From Pseudoalteromonas viridis (lineage in GTDB: Bacteria; Pseudomonadota; Gammaproteobacteria; Enterobacterales; Alteromonadaceae), in assembly GCF_017742995.1 (NCBI RefSeq), contig NZ_CP072425.1, positions 3,853,001 through 3,917,000 of the forward strand: DNA of 64,000 bases, read 5' to 3'. A program made the translations under genes and the position numbers. Shown here in pieces: positions 1 through 8,411 of this stretch. Numbering within the stretch: the first letter of the stretch is position 1; every line of letters begins with the position of its first letter. The notes below the pieces were generated by a model that ran no database searches, was not told the origin of the DNA, and saw only the letters and a list, made by a program, of their open reading frames with translations.

Positions 1-125
1 ATTTTTTGCACTGCGGTATGGATACTCGACTGGCTCTTGTGGATAGCTTTGGCTGCCTGATTAAACCCACCATGCTCTACCACAGCACGTAACATGCGCC
101 ACTGCTCAAGCGTGACTCTTAACAT
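1..125 (-). CDS. LysR-family transcriptional regulator, N-terminal fragment
   Basis: Reading the minus strand from an ATG at 123-125 gives 41 codons that run off the window edge. They begin MLRVTLEQWRMLRAVVEHGG and contain the LysR-type winged helix-turn-helix pattern (FNQAAKAIHKSQSSIHTAVQ). LysR proteins bind DNA through this N-terminal domain and sense a co-inducer through a C-terminal domain, which lies outside the window. The gene points away from the AbgT transporter, with about 520 bp between them. The target and effector cannot be read from this fragment. Confidence 0.8.
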   Translation of the reverse strand, partial: MLRVTLEQWRMLRAVVEHGGFNQAAKAIHKSQSSIHTAVQK

Positions 126-449
126 CTCACCTTCCTCGTCATTAGGCCACACTGGCCACTGTGCTTGTAACTATTCTAATCTATTCAATCACTTTTCTCT
201 ATTGATGTGCCGTGTGCACAATTTTTCCTAACCAGCTCCTGTGCGACGGCAATGTAAAACGAAAAAATCGAATGGCCTGCACAGTTTGTCATAATTTGGT
301 CATCTAACAGGGATATGATGCGCCTGCTTTTAACCAGTATGTACTCTTATTGGTTACTTTGATTTTTGAACCTCCCTTGAGTATTTACTGCACGGAGGCA
401 GTAAGATTTCCCTTGGTGCTTTTGGCCCAACCAATCGCAAATCCATCTA

Positions 450-476
450 GCCGGCAGAAGCCGGCTTTTTCTTTTT
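450..476 (+). terminator. Rho-independent terminator in the LysR/AbgT gap
   Basis: GCCGGC (450-455), loop AGAA, GCCGGC (460-465), then TTTTTCTTTTT (466-476): a strong intrinsic terminator on the plus strand. No convincing protein gene ends here. The only plus-strand reading frame nearby (350-541) runs straight through the hairpin. The terminator may therefore belong to a short non-coding transcript starting somewhere around 290-350 (see findings). The rest of the 126-649 gap holds a degenerate repeat (511-604), the AbgT terminator (612-638), and nothing else recognisable. Confidence 0.75.
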
Positions 477-510
477 GTATCCGTAAGTTAATGCCTAACC
501 CGGTAATTAT

Positions 511-604
511 GAGTGGGTGTCTTCGAGTGGATGTCTTTTGAGTGCGAGTGGGTGTTTGATTTCGACTGAGTGTCTTTCAAGTGGGGTATTTTGAATGAGT
601 GTCC
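511..604. repeat. Degenerate short direct repeats, GAGTGNNTGTCTTT-like
   Basis: Between 511 and 604 the motif GAGTG-G/A-GTGT-C/T-TT recurs about six times at irregular 13-20 base spacing (for example GAGTGGGTGTCTTC, GAGTGGATGTCTTT, GAGTGGGTGTTTGA, GAGTGTCTTTC, GAGTGTCC). It sits just beyond the 3' end of the transporter gene and does not code convincingly. Its function is unknown; it may be a slipped, decaying microsatellite. Confidence 0.5.
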
Positions 605-611
605 AGCAAAG

Positions 612-638
612 CTGGATGAGGCGCGGGGCCTCATCCAG
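612..638 (-). terminator. Hairpin terminator after the AbgT-type transporter
   Basis: CTGGATGAGGC (612-622) pairs perfectly with GCCTCATCCAG (628-638) around a 5-base loop, giving an 11-bp GC-rich stem directly downstream of the minus-strand transporter stop. The following minus-strand bases are TTTGC, a weak U-tract. Confidence 0.65.
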
Positions 639-649
639 TGAAGGGCAGA

Positions 650-2203
650 TTAACCTGCCGGGTAGATGTAGCTAGATTGCAGACCCAGTGGAATGCTCAG
701 ACCCCAGTATGCCAACAGGAATAGGCTCCAGCCGATCAAAAAGGCGATGGAGTATGGCAGCATCAGTGCCAGCAATGTACCAATACCCGTGTCTTTAACA
801 TACTTCTGGCAATACACCACTACCAGCGGGAAGTAAGGCATCAGCGGGGTAATGATGTTTGAGCTGGAATCACCAACACGATACGCCGCCTGAGACAAGT
901 CTGGAGAAATACCCAGTTGCATCAGCATAGGTACAAATATCGGACCCAGCAGTGCCCATTTTGCAGAGCTTGAACCCACGAACAGGTTTACAAAGGCGGT
1001 CAGGAAGATAATACCAATTACCGTCACTGAGCTTGGCAGTGCCATGGCTTTTAAGACCTCTGCGCCTTCAATCGCCAGTAACGCGCCCAGGTTTGACTTA
1101 CTAAATGCCGCGATAAACAGCGCACAGAAGAAAGCCATAACAATGTAGTAAGACATCGAATTCATCGACTTACTCATTGCATCTATCATGTCTTTTGAAG
1201 ACTTAAAGGTCCCGACCATAAAGCCAAATACAGCACCGGGGATCCAGAAGAGTAAGAAGATCAGCGGTACAATGGACTGCATCAGCGGCGCGCTAAAGTC
1301 GGTCAGTGCACCACTTTCACTGCGCAGCGCCGAGTCCTCGCCAATGGCGGCATAGACGAGCAAGCCAATACCAGCAAGCATCACAGCGGAAGCTGCGTAA
1401 AATGCCGAGCGCTCTTTAGAGGTGACTTCATTAAATTCAGGCAGGTCGTCGGTATCCCCGTCTACCTTAGTTGATGCCAGGCGTGGCTCAATGATTTTAT
1501 CGGTAATATACCAGCCAAGCAGAATAATAAAGACACTTGACGCTGAGGTGAAGAACCAGTTATTCAGCGGGTTGACAGAGATTTCAGGGTCGATGATCTG
1601 CGCCGCACTTTGTGTGAAGCTCTGTAACAGAGGATCGATGCCTGAAGGAATGAAGTTCGCACTAAAGCCGCCACTTACGCCAGCAAACGCCGCCGCAATA
1701 CCGGCCAGCGGGTGACGCCCCATAGCATAGAAGATAACACCAGCCAGCGGGATCACCAGTACATAACCCGCATCGGTCGCGGTGTGGCTGACAATTGCAA
1801 TTAAGATAATAGAGGGAGTCAGCAGTGCCTGTGGTGTGCGCTTAAGCATTAGTTTCAGGCCGGCATTAATGTAACCCGAGTGCTCGGCTACACCGACACC
1901 CAGCATGGCGACCAACACCACGCCCAGTGGCGCAAAGCCGGTAAAGGTTTTTACCATTGAGGCCAAAAAGCCTGCTAAAGAGTCCCCGCTAAGCAGGTTA
2001 TGAACAACAATCGCCTCGCCAGTGCGCGGGTCAATGGCATCAAAGCTGACGCCCGAAAGCATCCAGGATAATAACCAGATCAGGAGCATCGCACCGAGGA
2101 AGATCATGGCCGGATCAGGCAGCTTGTTACCGACCCTTTCAATATTATTGAGGAATCGCATAACGAAGCTGGCATCGTTATTTGCGTTTTTCGCTTGTTC
2201 CAT
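650..2203 (-). CDS. AbgT-family transporter (p-aminobenzoyl-glutamate/antimetabolite type)
   Basis: This 517-residue inner-membrane protein has many hydrophobic helices and the AbgT-family look: an N-terminal start (NNIERVGNKLPDPAMIFLGA), a central PSGIDPLLQSFT region, and a C-terminal FVNLFVGSSSAKWALLGPIF segment with VGDSSSNIITPLMPYFPLV. The length matches the roughly 510 residues of E. coli AbgT and Neisseria MtrF. E. coli AbgT imports p-aminobenzoyl-glutamate; MtrF and YdaH have been reported to export sulfonamides. Which direction applies here cannot be read. No abgAB hydrolase genes are adjacent, so a pure folate-salvage operon is not supported. The start at 2203 is preceded by AGGG (on the minus strand) about 8 bases upstream. 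Confidence 0.9.
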   Translation of the reverse strand: MEQAKNANNDASFVMRFLNNIERVGNKLPDPAMIFLGAMLLIWLLSWMLSGVSFDAIDPRTGEAIVVHNLLSGDSLAGFLASMVKTFTGFAPLGVVLVAMLGVGVAEHSGYINAGLKLMLKRTPQALLTPSIILIAIVSHTATDAGYVLVIPLAGVIFYAMGRHPLAGIAAAFAGVSGGFSANFIPSGIDPLLQSFTQSAAQIIDPEISVNPLNNWFFTSASSVFIILLGWYITDKIIEPRLASTKVDGDTDDLPEFNEVTSKERSAFYAASAVMLAGIGLLVYAAIGEDSALRSESGALTDFSAPLMQSIVPLIFLLFWIPGAVFGFMVGTFKSSKDMIDAMSKSMNSMSYYIVMAFFCALFIAAFSKSNLGALLAIEGAEVLKAMALPSSVTVIGIIFLTAFVNLFVGSSSAKWALLGPIFVPMLMQLGISPDLSQAAYRVGDSSSNIITPLMPYFPLVVVYCQKYVKDTGIGTLLALMLPYSIAFLIGWSLFLLAYWGLSIPLGLQSSYIYPAG

Positions 2204-2306
2204 AGTTAATCCCTAAAAAGAAAATTAGCCAACTTTAACTTAACAACCGTAACAATGCCAATTCATTTGTTCCTTTATCCATTACGTGGGTATTATTTAT
2301 GCGTTT

Positions 2307-2322
2307 TTTGCGTTGACGCAAA
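2307..2322. promoter_or_regulatory. Palindrome in the AbgT/HDOD intergenic region
   Basis: TTTGCG (2307-2312), TTGA spacer, CGCAAA (2317-2322), flanked by further GCG-rich half-copies. It lies between two divergent genes about 100 bp from either start, where an operator would be expected. No specific regulator is suggested; LysR-type sites elsewhere are different in form. Confidence 0.3.
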
Positions 2323-2417
2323 GAATGCGTAATCTGGCTTAGCTACTATACTTGGCAAATCAGCCTGACACTCGACGGGCTGTTCGTGTATTCCGTATTT
2401 GCTTTAACGAGACCGCC

Positions 2418-3263
2418 ATGATCGAAATAGATAACGCCGTGCTTAAGGATATGAACCATGGGTTTTGCCTGCCCGCAAAACCAGAGTTGTTGCAAAGCCT
2501 GCATCAGTTATTACAACAACCTGAGCCGGAACTGGGTGAAATCGCTGCACTGATAGCAACAGATGTCGCAACCTCCGCAGCAGTGCTCAAAGTCATTAAT
2601 TCCTCAAGCTATGGCTTTTCCCGGACCATTACCGATATTCGTCAGGCAGTGATGTTTCTTGGCCTCAACAGCATTACCATGCTGGTGACTGGCTACTTGC
2701 TCAAGCAGGCCTTTGATCAGTCAAAGTGCTGCATCAAACTGGAACGTTTCTGGGACAGTGCGCAGGAAATTGCCGATGTCGCAACCCTGATAGGCAATAA
2801 GATAAAAAGTAAAGTCCCGGTTGAGAACCTCTATATGCTGGGCCTGTTCCACGATGCCGGTATTCCCGCCATGGCGTTCAACTATCCAGATTATGTCGAA
2901 GTACTGGGCGCTGCAAATAGTAATTACGATAAAATGCTGGTCGAGTTCGAAGAAGAGCGCTATCAAACTAACCATACCGTTATTGGCTATTACCTGGCGA
3001 ACAGCTGGAATCTGCCCAAACCCATTTGTCAGCTTATTTTAAGGCATCACGATGTCACTTATCTTCAGGAAAAACGGACCGACGAAGAAATGCTGACATT
3101 TTCTACCCTGAAAATGGCCGAAAACTTGGTCCATACCAATAAACGCTTTGTGGCTGCGCCAGACTGGCCCATCATGAAACAAAGCGTGCTGGATGCACTT
3201 AATCTTGATGAGGACGATTACCAGGACCTCAAAGACGACACCGAAGAGTACTTCACCACCTGA
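2418..3263 (+). CDS. HDOD-domain signalling protein
   Basis: The protein is 281 residues from the ATG at 2418. It is built almost entirely of an HDOD domain, a non-catalytic HD-superfamily output module: a lead helix region with LPAKPELLQSLHQLL, then the core IATDVATSAAVLKVINSSSYGFS, IRQAVMFLGLNSITMLV and a GLFHDAGIPAMAF segment. HDOD proteins are regulatory, often tied to second-messenger or stress signalling, and have no enzyme activity themselves. A longer frame opens at a TTG (2352), but the family begins near the chosen ATG and the upstream stretch has no ribosome site. No partner domain (GGDEF, EAL, receiver) is fused. It is transcribed alone, divergent from the transporter. Confidence 0.82.
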   Translation: MIEIDNAVLKDMNHGFCLPAKPELLQSLHQLLQQPEPELGEIAALIATDVATSAAVLKVINSSSYGFSRTITDIRQAVMFLGLNSITMLVTGYLLKQAFDQSKCCIKLERFWDSAQEIADVATLIGNKIKSKVPVENLYMLGLFHDAGIPAMAFNYPDYVEVLGAANSNYDKMLVEFEEERYQTNHTVIGYYLANSWNLPKPICQLILRHHDVTYLQEKRTDEEMLTFSTLKMAENLVHTNKRFVAAPDWPIMKQSVLDALNLDEDDYQDLKDDTEEYFTT

Positions 3264-3377
3264 CCAAATTACACGTCCTGACAGGGCTTTTGACTCCCAA
3301 CCTCATTAGCCCAGTCATTTTCCACTTGGCAAACGCTTTCAAATCGTTAACATGAGTGGCAAAAACAAAGGAACGTC

Positions 3378-4604
3378 GTGTTGGAAACACTTTCTTCTAA
3401 ACTCAGGAACCTAGGCCCAGGGATCCTGATGGCCACGGCTGCGGTCGGTGGCTCACACCTAGTTGCGGCAACTCAGGCCGGTGCTCTATTTGGCTGGCAA
3501 CTGCTGTGGTTAGTGGTAGCGGTTAATCTGCTCAAGTATCCGTTTTTCCGTTTTGGTGTGGAATACACTCTGCACACAGGCAACAGCCTGGTCACCGGAT
3601 ATTACAATAAAAATCGTGCCCTGTTTTATCTCTTTGTGGCATTGAATGTCATTGCCGCAGTGGTGAACACCGCCGGTGTGCTGCTGCTCACTGCGGCCCT
3701 GTTGCAGTATGCCCTGCCCTGGAGCCTCTCACTGACAACATTGTGCTATGCCCTGCTGTTTGTATGCCTGGGGATCTTACTGTTTGGACATTACAAATTA
3801 CTCGACAAAGCCAGTAAAGGGATCATGGCGATACTGTGTGTTACCACGCTGGCGGCTTTGTTGGTGGCCGTATCACAGGGCCAGGCTCACCCGTCACCTC
3901 AACCTTCGCCTTCTCCTTACTCGCTGGCTTTACTTGGCTTTATGGTGGCCCTGATGGGCTGGATGCCAGCTCCCATTGAAATATCGGCCATTAACTCACT
4001 GTGGTTAAAAGCCAAAACCCGTACGCAGTCGCTGAGTAAAGCCCAGGGCTTGTTCGATTTTAATCTCGGCTACTTTTTAACTTTATTTTTAGCCGTGGTG
4101 TTCTTTTCTCTGGGTGTGTTACTGCAATACGGGCAGAGCCAAAAAATAGAACTCGCCGGGGTGGCCTTTTCTAAACAACTGATTGATATGTATGCACTGA
4201 CTTTAGGAGAGTGGGCCCGCTGGTTAATCGCCACCATTGCCTTCCTGTGCATGTTCGGTACCACAATCACGGTACTGGATGGCTATGCCAGAACCCTGGA
4301 TGATGCGGTTAAGCTGATCAAACCCCACCAAAATAAGGCCAGTTTGTCGATTTTCATTACCGTTCAGGCCATATTCGGCATGGTGCTGGTGTTGTTCTTT
4401 AAAGCCAACCTGAAAGACATGTTGATGTTTGCCATGACGCTGGCGTTTTTAACTACGCCGTTTTTTGCCTGGCTGAATTTCTCATTGATGTCGAAAGCGC
4501 AGTTTGCGCAGCAAAGTAAGCCGGTGCAACTGCTGACCTGGGCTGGTCTGAGCTATTTGATTGCCTTTGCGGTACTATTTGTGGTATGGCGCTGGATACT
4601 GTAA
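3378..4604 (+). CDS. NRAMP-fold transporter lacking canonical metal ligands
   Basis: This 408-residue inner-membrane protein starts at GTG 3378 after an AAAGGAA ribosome site. The opening LGPGILMATAAV and about 11 hydrophobic helices place it in the NRAMP/LeuT-fold superfamily. In Mn/Fe transporters such as MntH, helix 1 carries DPGN and helix 6 carries an MPH motif; both bind the metal. Here the aligned positions read GGSH (residues 24-27) and MPAP (196-199), so the acidic, asparagine and histidine ligands are missing. This resembles NRAMP-related proteins with altered substrate choice (for example the Mg-transporting NRMTs) rather than a true MntH. The substrate is not known. It is a monocistronic unit ending in a strong terminator. 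Confidence 0.8.
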   Translation: MLETLSSKLRNLGPGILMATAAVGGSHLVAATQAGALFGWQLLWLVVAVNLLKYPFFRFGVEYTLHTGNSLVTGYYNKNRALFYLFVALNVIAAVVNTAGVLLLTAALLQYALPWSLSLTTLCYALLFVCLGILLFGHYKLLDKASKGIMAILCVTTLAALLVAVSQGQAHPSPQPSPSPYSLALLGFMVALMGWMPAPIEISAINSLWLKAKTRTQSLSKAQGLFDFNLGYFLTLFLAVVFFSLGVLLQYGQSQKIELAGVAFSKQLIDMYALTLGEWARWLIATIAFLCMFGTTITVLDGYARTLDDAVKLIKPHQNKASLSIFITVQAIFGMVLVLFFKANLKDMLMFAMTLAFLTTPFFAWLNFSLMSKAQFAQQSKPVQLLTWAGLSYLIAFAVLFVVWRWIL

Positions 4605-4610
4605 ATGACA

Positions 4611-4635
4611 AAAGGCGGTGTAACACCGCCTTTTT
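4611..4635 (+). terminator. Rho-independent terminator after the NRAMP-like gene
   Basis: AAAGGCGGTG (4611-4620), TAA loop, CACCGCC and TTTTT: a 7-bp GC-rich stem followed by a U-tract, 7 bases beyond the stop codon. Confidence 0.88.
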
Positions 4636-4647
4636 CGAAGGGAAGTT

Positions 4648-4809
4648 ATACCAATTTGCTTAATTAAGTGTTCCATTTTGAGGCGAGAAAATAGGGTCGA
4701 TAACAAGGCAAAAATTTTGCTATTTAGTTACTCTAAATGAGAAATTTTTAACGCCGTTAGCGTCATATTTGCTCCTTCAAATTGAACAGGTATTAAATGA
4801 AATTGGTAT
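4648..4809. repeat. 162-bp palindromic intergenic repeat (MITE-like)
   Basis: The ends are perfect 10-bp inverted repeats, ATACCAATTT (4648-4657) and AAATTGGTAT (4800-4809). The centre has a second nested inverted structure: AAAAATTT, ATTTAG, loop TTACT, CTAAAT, GAG, AAATTTTT. There is no coding frame. The overall form, with terminal repeats, an internal hairpin and an intergenic position between two 3' ends, fits a small non-autonomous repeat. From memory, closely similar sequences are frequent between genes in Pseudoalteromonas; only this copy was found in the window. Confidence 0.75.
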
Positions 4810-4819
4810 TAGCCCCTGG

Positions 4820-5098
4820 CTAAGCCCCTAGCTGCTTAAGACGCTCCCAGATGGTCACCACGTGGTGCTTGTCTTCTTCGTTAAGCTCGCCATCACGATA
4901 CGCCTTCACCAGGCTTGCCTCGACTTTAGCATTCAGCTCATCCACTGACAGCGCCAGCTCCTCAACCTGAGCATAGCCAACCGCCAGGTCGAAATGACCG
5001 CGTAAGTAGCCACCAGCAAACAGCTCGTCATCGCTTGCTCTATCTACTAACTCATCAAAAAACTGCTGCGCAGCTTCTATATACGCTTGAAGTGACAT
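4820..5098 (-). CDS. yfcL: YfcL family protein
   Basis: This 92-residue acidic, soluble, largely helical protein resembles E. coli YfcL in length and in its place beside epmC (yfcM). The function of the family is unknown. There is no signal peptide or metal motif. It begins 8 bp after the stop of the ATP-NAD kinase-like gene, so the three genes epmC, kinase-like and yfcL read as one minus-strand operon. The conserved neighbourhood is the main support for the name. Confidence 0.8.
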   Translation of the reverse strand: MSLQAYIEAAQQFFDELVDRASDDELFAGGYLRGHFDLAVGYAQVEELALSVDELNAKVEASLVKAYRDGELNEEDKHHVVTIWERLKQLGA

Positions 5099-5106
5099 TC
5101 TGTCTC

Positions 5107-6234
5107 CTAAATTAAATCCTGATGCCCGACGGCATACATTACATGGTCATTATACCCTGTCACTACTTTGATGTAGCCACTCAATTCATTGTCCAGGTCC
5201 TGATCGCCCGTATCTGCTATCAGAGGGCGACCATTGAGTGCCTGCAACTTGGTCTTAGTTGCAACCACTATGATATTGTCTTTGCCAATCTGGCGGATCA
5301 AAGCCGGACTGAGCTGCTGATTGCCACGGCCAAATATATGGCCCTGTCCGCCTATCAGGGTGATCACCAATTTTGTGGGGGCCTGTGAAGCAGCATCCAG
5401 TAGCTGTTGCGCCGTCAGGTCACTGCCCAGCAGAGCATGGTCGCGGATCAAATCAACCCCCAGTAAGGTGTTATCGAGGCCCAGCTCTTCCATTATCGCG
5501 GCCACCGTTGAGCCCGAGCCCATAATATACTGCTCATCTTCTTCCATTTCTGAAATCACATATGCGGCAATATCGGCCAGTACCAGTTCATCACTTTCCT
5601 TGCCGCCATTTTTTACGCTTTGTACGTAACGCAGCTCACTGGGCACCTGCATTTCACCATAGCGCTTGGCGCGCACAGTGCCTGCCCGAAAAGCACTTTC
5701 ATCTATGTCCATCACATCGGCGTCGTCTATGGTTACCAGCTCCCCTTTAATGAGCATTTCTACCACCCGACCAGCCGCTTTAGGGGTAATTGCATACACG
5801 CCACTGTGGATCTTACAACCGGCTGGTACGCCCAGTACCGGGGCTTCGCTGCCAATGGCTGCACAAATGTTGCGCGCAGTGCCATCACCACCGGCAAACA
5901 GCAACAGATCGACTTTGGCATCGGCCAACAGTTTGGCTGCCTGCTCGGTATCTTCTGGGGTAGTCGGCGTGCCACAGGTCATCACCACCTGAGTAGAAAA
6001 ACCGTGCTCAAGCGCCAGGTTTTCTCCCATTTCACCGCTCACGGTATAGACTTCAATGATGTCCCGGTAAGGCTGCAACAGCGTCAGGGCCTGTGCAGTA
6101 CGGCTGTGTGCCTTGGGCTCAGCCCCAAGCGAGCGGGCAAGCTCGGCGGTTTCACTGCCATCACTGCCCTTGAGTGCCACAGCACCGCCTAACCCGGCAA
6201 CCGGGTTCACGATTAATCCAAGTTTAAACTGCAT
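5107..6234 (-). CDS. ATP-NAD kinase family protein
   Basis: The protein is 375 residues from the ATG at 6234. Near the N-terminus is LGLIVNPVAGLGG, a phosphate-binding-like loop, and further on LLLFAGGDGTARNI, the GGDGT signature of the NAD kinase/diacylglycerol kinase superfamily. It is longer than housekeeping NadK (about 290 residues) and belongs to the AcoX-like branch, whose substrate is uncertain. The ORF could be extended 14 codons upstream, but the chosen start overlaps the epmC stop by 11 bases (ATGCAGTTTAA), a typical coupled arrangement, and gives the conserved MQFKLGLIVNP opening. It is unlikely to be the cell's main NAD kinase. Confidence 0.82.
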   Translation of the reverse strand: MQFKLGLIVNPVAGLGGAVALKGSDGSETAELARSLGAEPKAHSRTAQALTLLQPYRDIIEVYTVSGEMGENLALEHGFSTQVVMTCGTPTTPEDTEQAAKLLADAKVDLLLFAGGDGTARNICAAIGSEAPVLGVPAGCKIHSGVYAITPKAAGRVVEMLIKGELVTIDDADVMDIDESAFRAGTVRAKRYGEMQVPSELRYVQSVKNGGKESDELVLADIAAYVISEMEEDEQYIMGSGSTVAAIMEELGLDNTLLGVDLIRDHALLGSDLTAQQLLDAASQAPTKLVITLIGGQGHIFGRGNQQLSPALIRQIGKDNIIVVATKTKLQALNGRPLIADTGDQDLDNELSGYIKVVTGYNDHVMYAVGHQDLI

Positions 6235-6778
6235 CTGCAAACTCCTGTGGACAATGCCATTCAAACTGGCCAGCACAGAGTGGCCAGGGGGTCGAGTAAA
6301 ATTGAGATAACGCTTCTAACAGCGCTTCGGTTCGGGCATTAAACCCGCAGGTTAACATTTCCAGCACCTGCGCATGAACACGACGCTGAAAAGCAAAACG
6401 GCAGGTCGGCTCGCCATTTAGATTGTCGACAGAGACATTAAAGGCAAACCCGGCTGCTGCGCTCAGAGCCCATTCAATGGCCTGGGGCTTTACTTCGACT
6501 TGCTCAAAGGCCAATTGCTGATCTTTGCTGCGCCCGTCCGGGCAGTACCAGTAGCCATAGTCTTCGAGCTCCCGCCGCGCTTTACCAGCCACCAGCCAGT
6601 GTGCGATTTCGTGCATCGCACTGGCATAAAAGCCGTGTGCAAAAACTATGCGGTGATAATCGCACTGTGTATCCGCAGGCAGATAAATGGGCTCATCAGT
6701 ACCTGCGACCAGTTTGGTATTGTGTGTTGGATAAAACAAGGCATTAAATATCGAGATCAGATCGTCAATGTGGTGCAT
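6224..6778 (-). CDS. epmC: Elongation factor P hydroxylase EpmC
   Basis: This 184-residue cytoplasmic protein contains HEIAHWLVAG (HExxH at residues 56-60), the metal-binding signature of the YfcM/EpmC family. EpmC hydroxylates the beta-lysyl-lysine on elongation factor P, the last step after EpmA and EpmB, which are not in this window. It is first in the operon with the kinase-like gene and yfcL, a neighbourhood similar to that in E. coli (yfcL-yfcM). Length and motif match the family. Confidence 0.9.
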   Translation of the reverse strand: MHHIDDLISIFNALFYPTHNTKLVAGTDEPIYLPADTQCDYHRIVFAHGFYASAMHEIAHWLVAGKARRELEDYGYWYCPDGRSKDQQLAFEQVEVKPQAIEWALSAAAGFAFNVSVDNLNGEPTCRFAFQRRVHAQVLEMLTCGFNARTEALLEALSQFYSTPWPLCAGQFEWHCPQEFADAV

Positions 6779-6855
6779 ACAACTCGCAGGCGGCCCTCTA
6801 ATCGGTTTATGGCCGCAGATTGTACGGATTTTTAGAGGGAAAGTAAAAACCCGCG

Positions 6856-8361
6856 CTACTGGCTACTGAACAGTATCGCCCTACCCCGGCCCGCCGCTTT
6901 AGCCTGGTATAAGGCATCATCGGCCTCACCAATTAACTGAGCACACTCCACGCCCGACGACAGATTGGTGCGACTGGTTACGCCGATACTCATTTCAAGA
7001 TCATACTGATTTATTTGCCGGTACTGACTCACCAGCCTTTGCGCCATCAATAACGCTTCGTCTGAAGCGATTTCCGGGCATACAATGACAAACTCATCGC
7101 CTCCCCAGCGGCCAAGGCAGTCGCTGGGCCTGATCGAGCGCTTTAAAAAAGCACTGAGCTCAGTTAAGGCTGCATCTCCAACCTGATGACCCATGGTGTC
7201 ATTGAGGGTTTTGAAGTGATCCAGGTCGACCATCATGACCGACAACGCGCGACTATAACGCACAGCGCGTGTCAGCTCGTCGCCCAGCACTCGCTCTATC
7301 TGGCCTCTGTTAAAGGCCTGGGTCAGGAAGTCTAATTCAGCGCGTTGTTGTAGCTGCAATTCGGGACGCAGATCCCGGATCACGGCCACGTAATAGGTTT
7401 CCTGTCCAAAGGTTGTTCTGGCAATCGCTATGTCCAAAGGTATTTCTTGACCAAGTTTATGCAAGCCAATGATATTCAGCCCATTCTCTCCTTTACGGCG
7501 CATTTTTGCGCGCCCATAGAAAGATGATCTGTGCTTGGCGTGCAATTCTCTGAAGCGCTCAGGCATTAGGGCCTCGAGTTGCATATTGACTAACTCTTTC
7601 GCAGAGTAGCCAAATAGCTCGGAGCATGAGTGATTCACCTGGGTGATACGACCCTCAGAATCACAGTAAAGCAGTGCATCCGGGATGGCATCGAACAGAC
7701 AGTCACGCTCTTTTGCCGCCCTGTTCTGCGCCCTGAGCATCATAAAACTGACAAGCAGCATCATGACTATCAATATCAACAACAATAGTCCTTCCAGGCT
7801 ATCCCGGTAAATAATGTTTTGTAATGTCAGCTGGTGAGCTTCACGAGTGCGCGAGAAGCGCGTTTCAAGACCTTGCCTTAAGGTACGCAGGGCTTCGTCT
7901 AAATGTTGATGCTGGTTTTTGAGTTGCTCAGAAAGCGCAGCTGTGGCTTGGCTTTGAGTACCAACGCTGTCAGCCTCAGTGAGCTGTGTTTGGTAGAGGC
8001 TTGCATAATATGTCACCACAGCTAACGCTTCGGTTTCACCTGCTTGCAGGTCAAGCTCACTCAGCTGCGCCAACGTGCGATACAGGCGAACCATATGCTC
8101 CTCTGCTGACGGATCGGCGTCCGGCTCTGGGTGATGATAATCACGTACCTGATGTATTGCTTTGGCCTGACTGAGATGATGCTCCAAATCATCCAGCAGC
8201 CTGGATTCCTGCAAAACAATATCTGCCTGCTCCTGCCATTGCTGTTCAAATATCTGGATCATGTCATTGACATCATCGCTGATAAAGTACAGCACCACAT
8301 TGGCTGAAATCGTCAGCCCCAGCAAAACAGCCAGAACAATTAAAAAAAGCGGTTTTTTCAT
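6856..8361 (-). CDS. Membrane PAS-GGDEF diguanylate cyclase
   Basis: The protein is 501 residues from the ATG at 8361. Order: transmembrane helix (about 4-27), helical periplasmic sensor (28-188), second helix (191-209), PAS domain (about 220-335) and GGDEF domain (about 342-500). The active site reads RWGGDEF (GGDEF at 420-424) and an inhibitory-site RPSD sits at 411-414, exactly five residues before it, so the enzyme should make cyclic di-GMP and be feedback-inhibited. A longer frame to 8427 would place the start inside the terminator stem at 8412-8440, so it was rejected. There is no EAL domain. The periplasmic ligand is unknown. Confidence 0.9.
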   Translation of the reverse strand: MKKPLFLIVLAVLLGLTISANVVLYFISDDVNDMIQIFEQQWQEQADIVLQESRLLDDLEHHLSQAKAIHQVRDYHHPEPDADPSAEEHMVRLYRTLAQLSELDLQAGETEALAVVTYYASLYQTQLTEADSVGTQSQATAALSEQLKNQHQHLDEALRTLRQGLETRFSRTREAHQLTLQNIIYRDSLEGLLLLILIVMMLLVSFMMLRAQNRAAKERDCLFDAIPDALLYCDSEGRITQVNHSCSELFGYSAKELVNMQLEALMPERFRELHAKHRSSFYGRAKMRRKGENGLNIIGLHKLGQEIPLDIAIARTTFGQETYYVAVIRDLRPELQLQQRAELDFLTQAFNRGQIERVLGDELTRAVRYSRALSVMMVDLDHFKTLNDTMGHQVGDAALTELSAFLKRSIRPSDCLGRWGGDEFVIVCPEIASDEALLMAQRLVSQYRQINQYDLEMSIGVTSRTNLSSGVECAQLIGEADDALYQAKAAGRGRAILFSSQ

Positions 8362-8411
8362 CGCTTTTACATCGCAATACACAGAGTATCTGACTAATTT
8401 TAGCCGAAAAT

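Noticed and set aside
350..541. 63-codon plus-strand frame as a gene
   Set aside because: It runs through a strong terminator stem and has no ribosome site or family resemblance.
5620..6192. 190-codon plus-strand frame opposite the ATP-NAD kinase gene
   Set aside because: It lies fully opposite a clear gene and its sequence shows no family features; a shadow frame.
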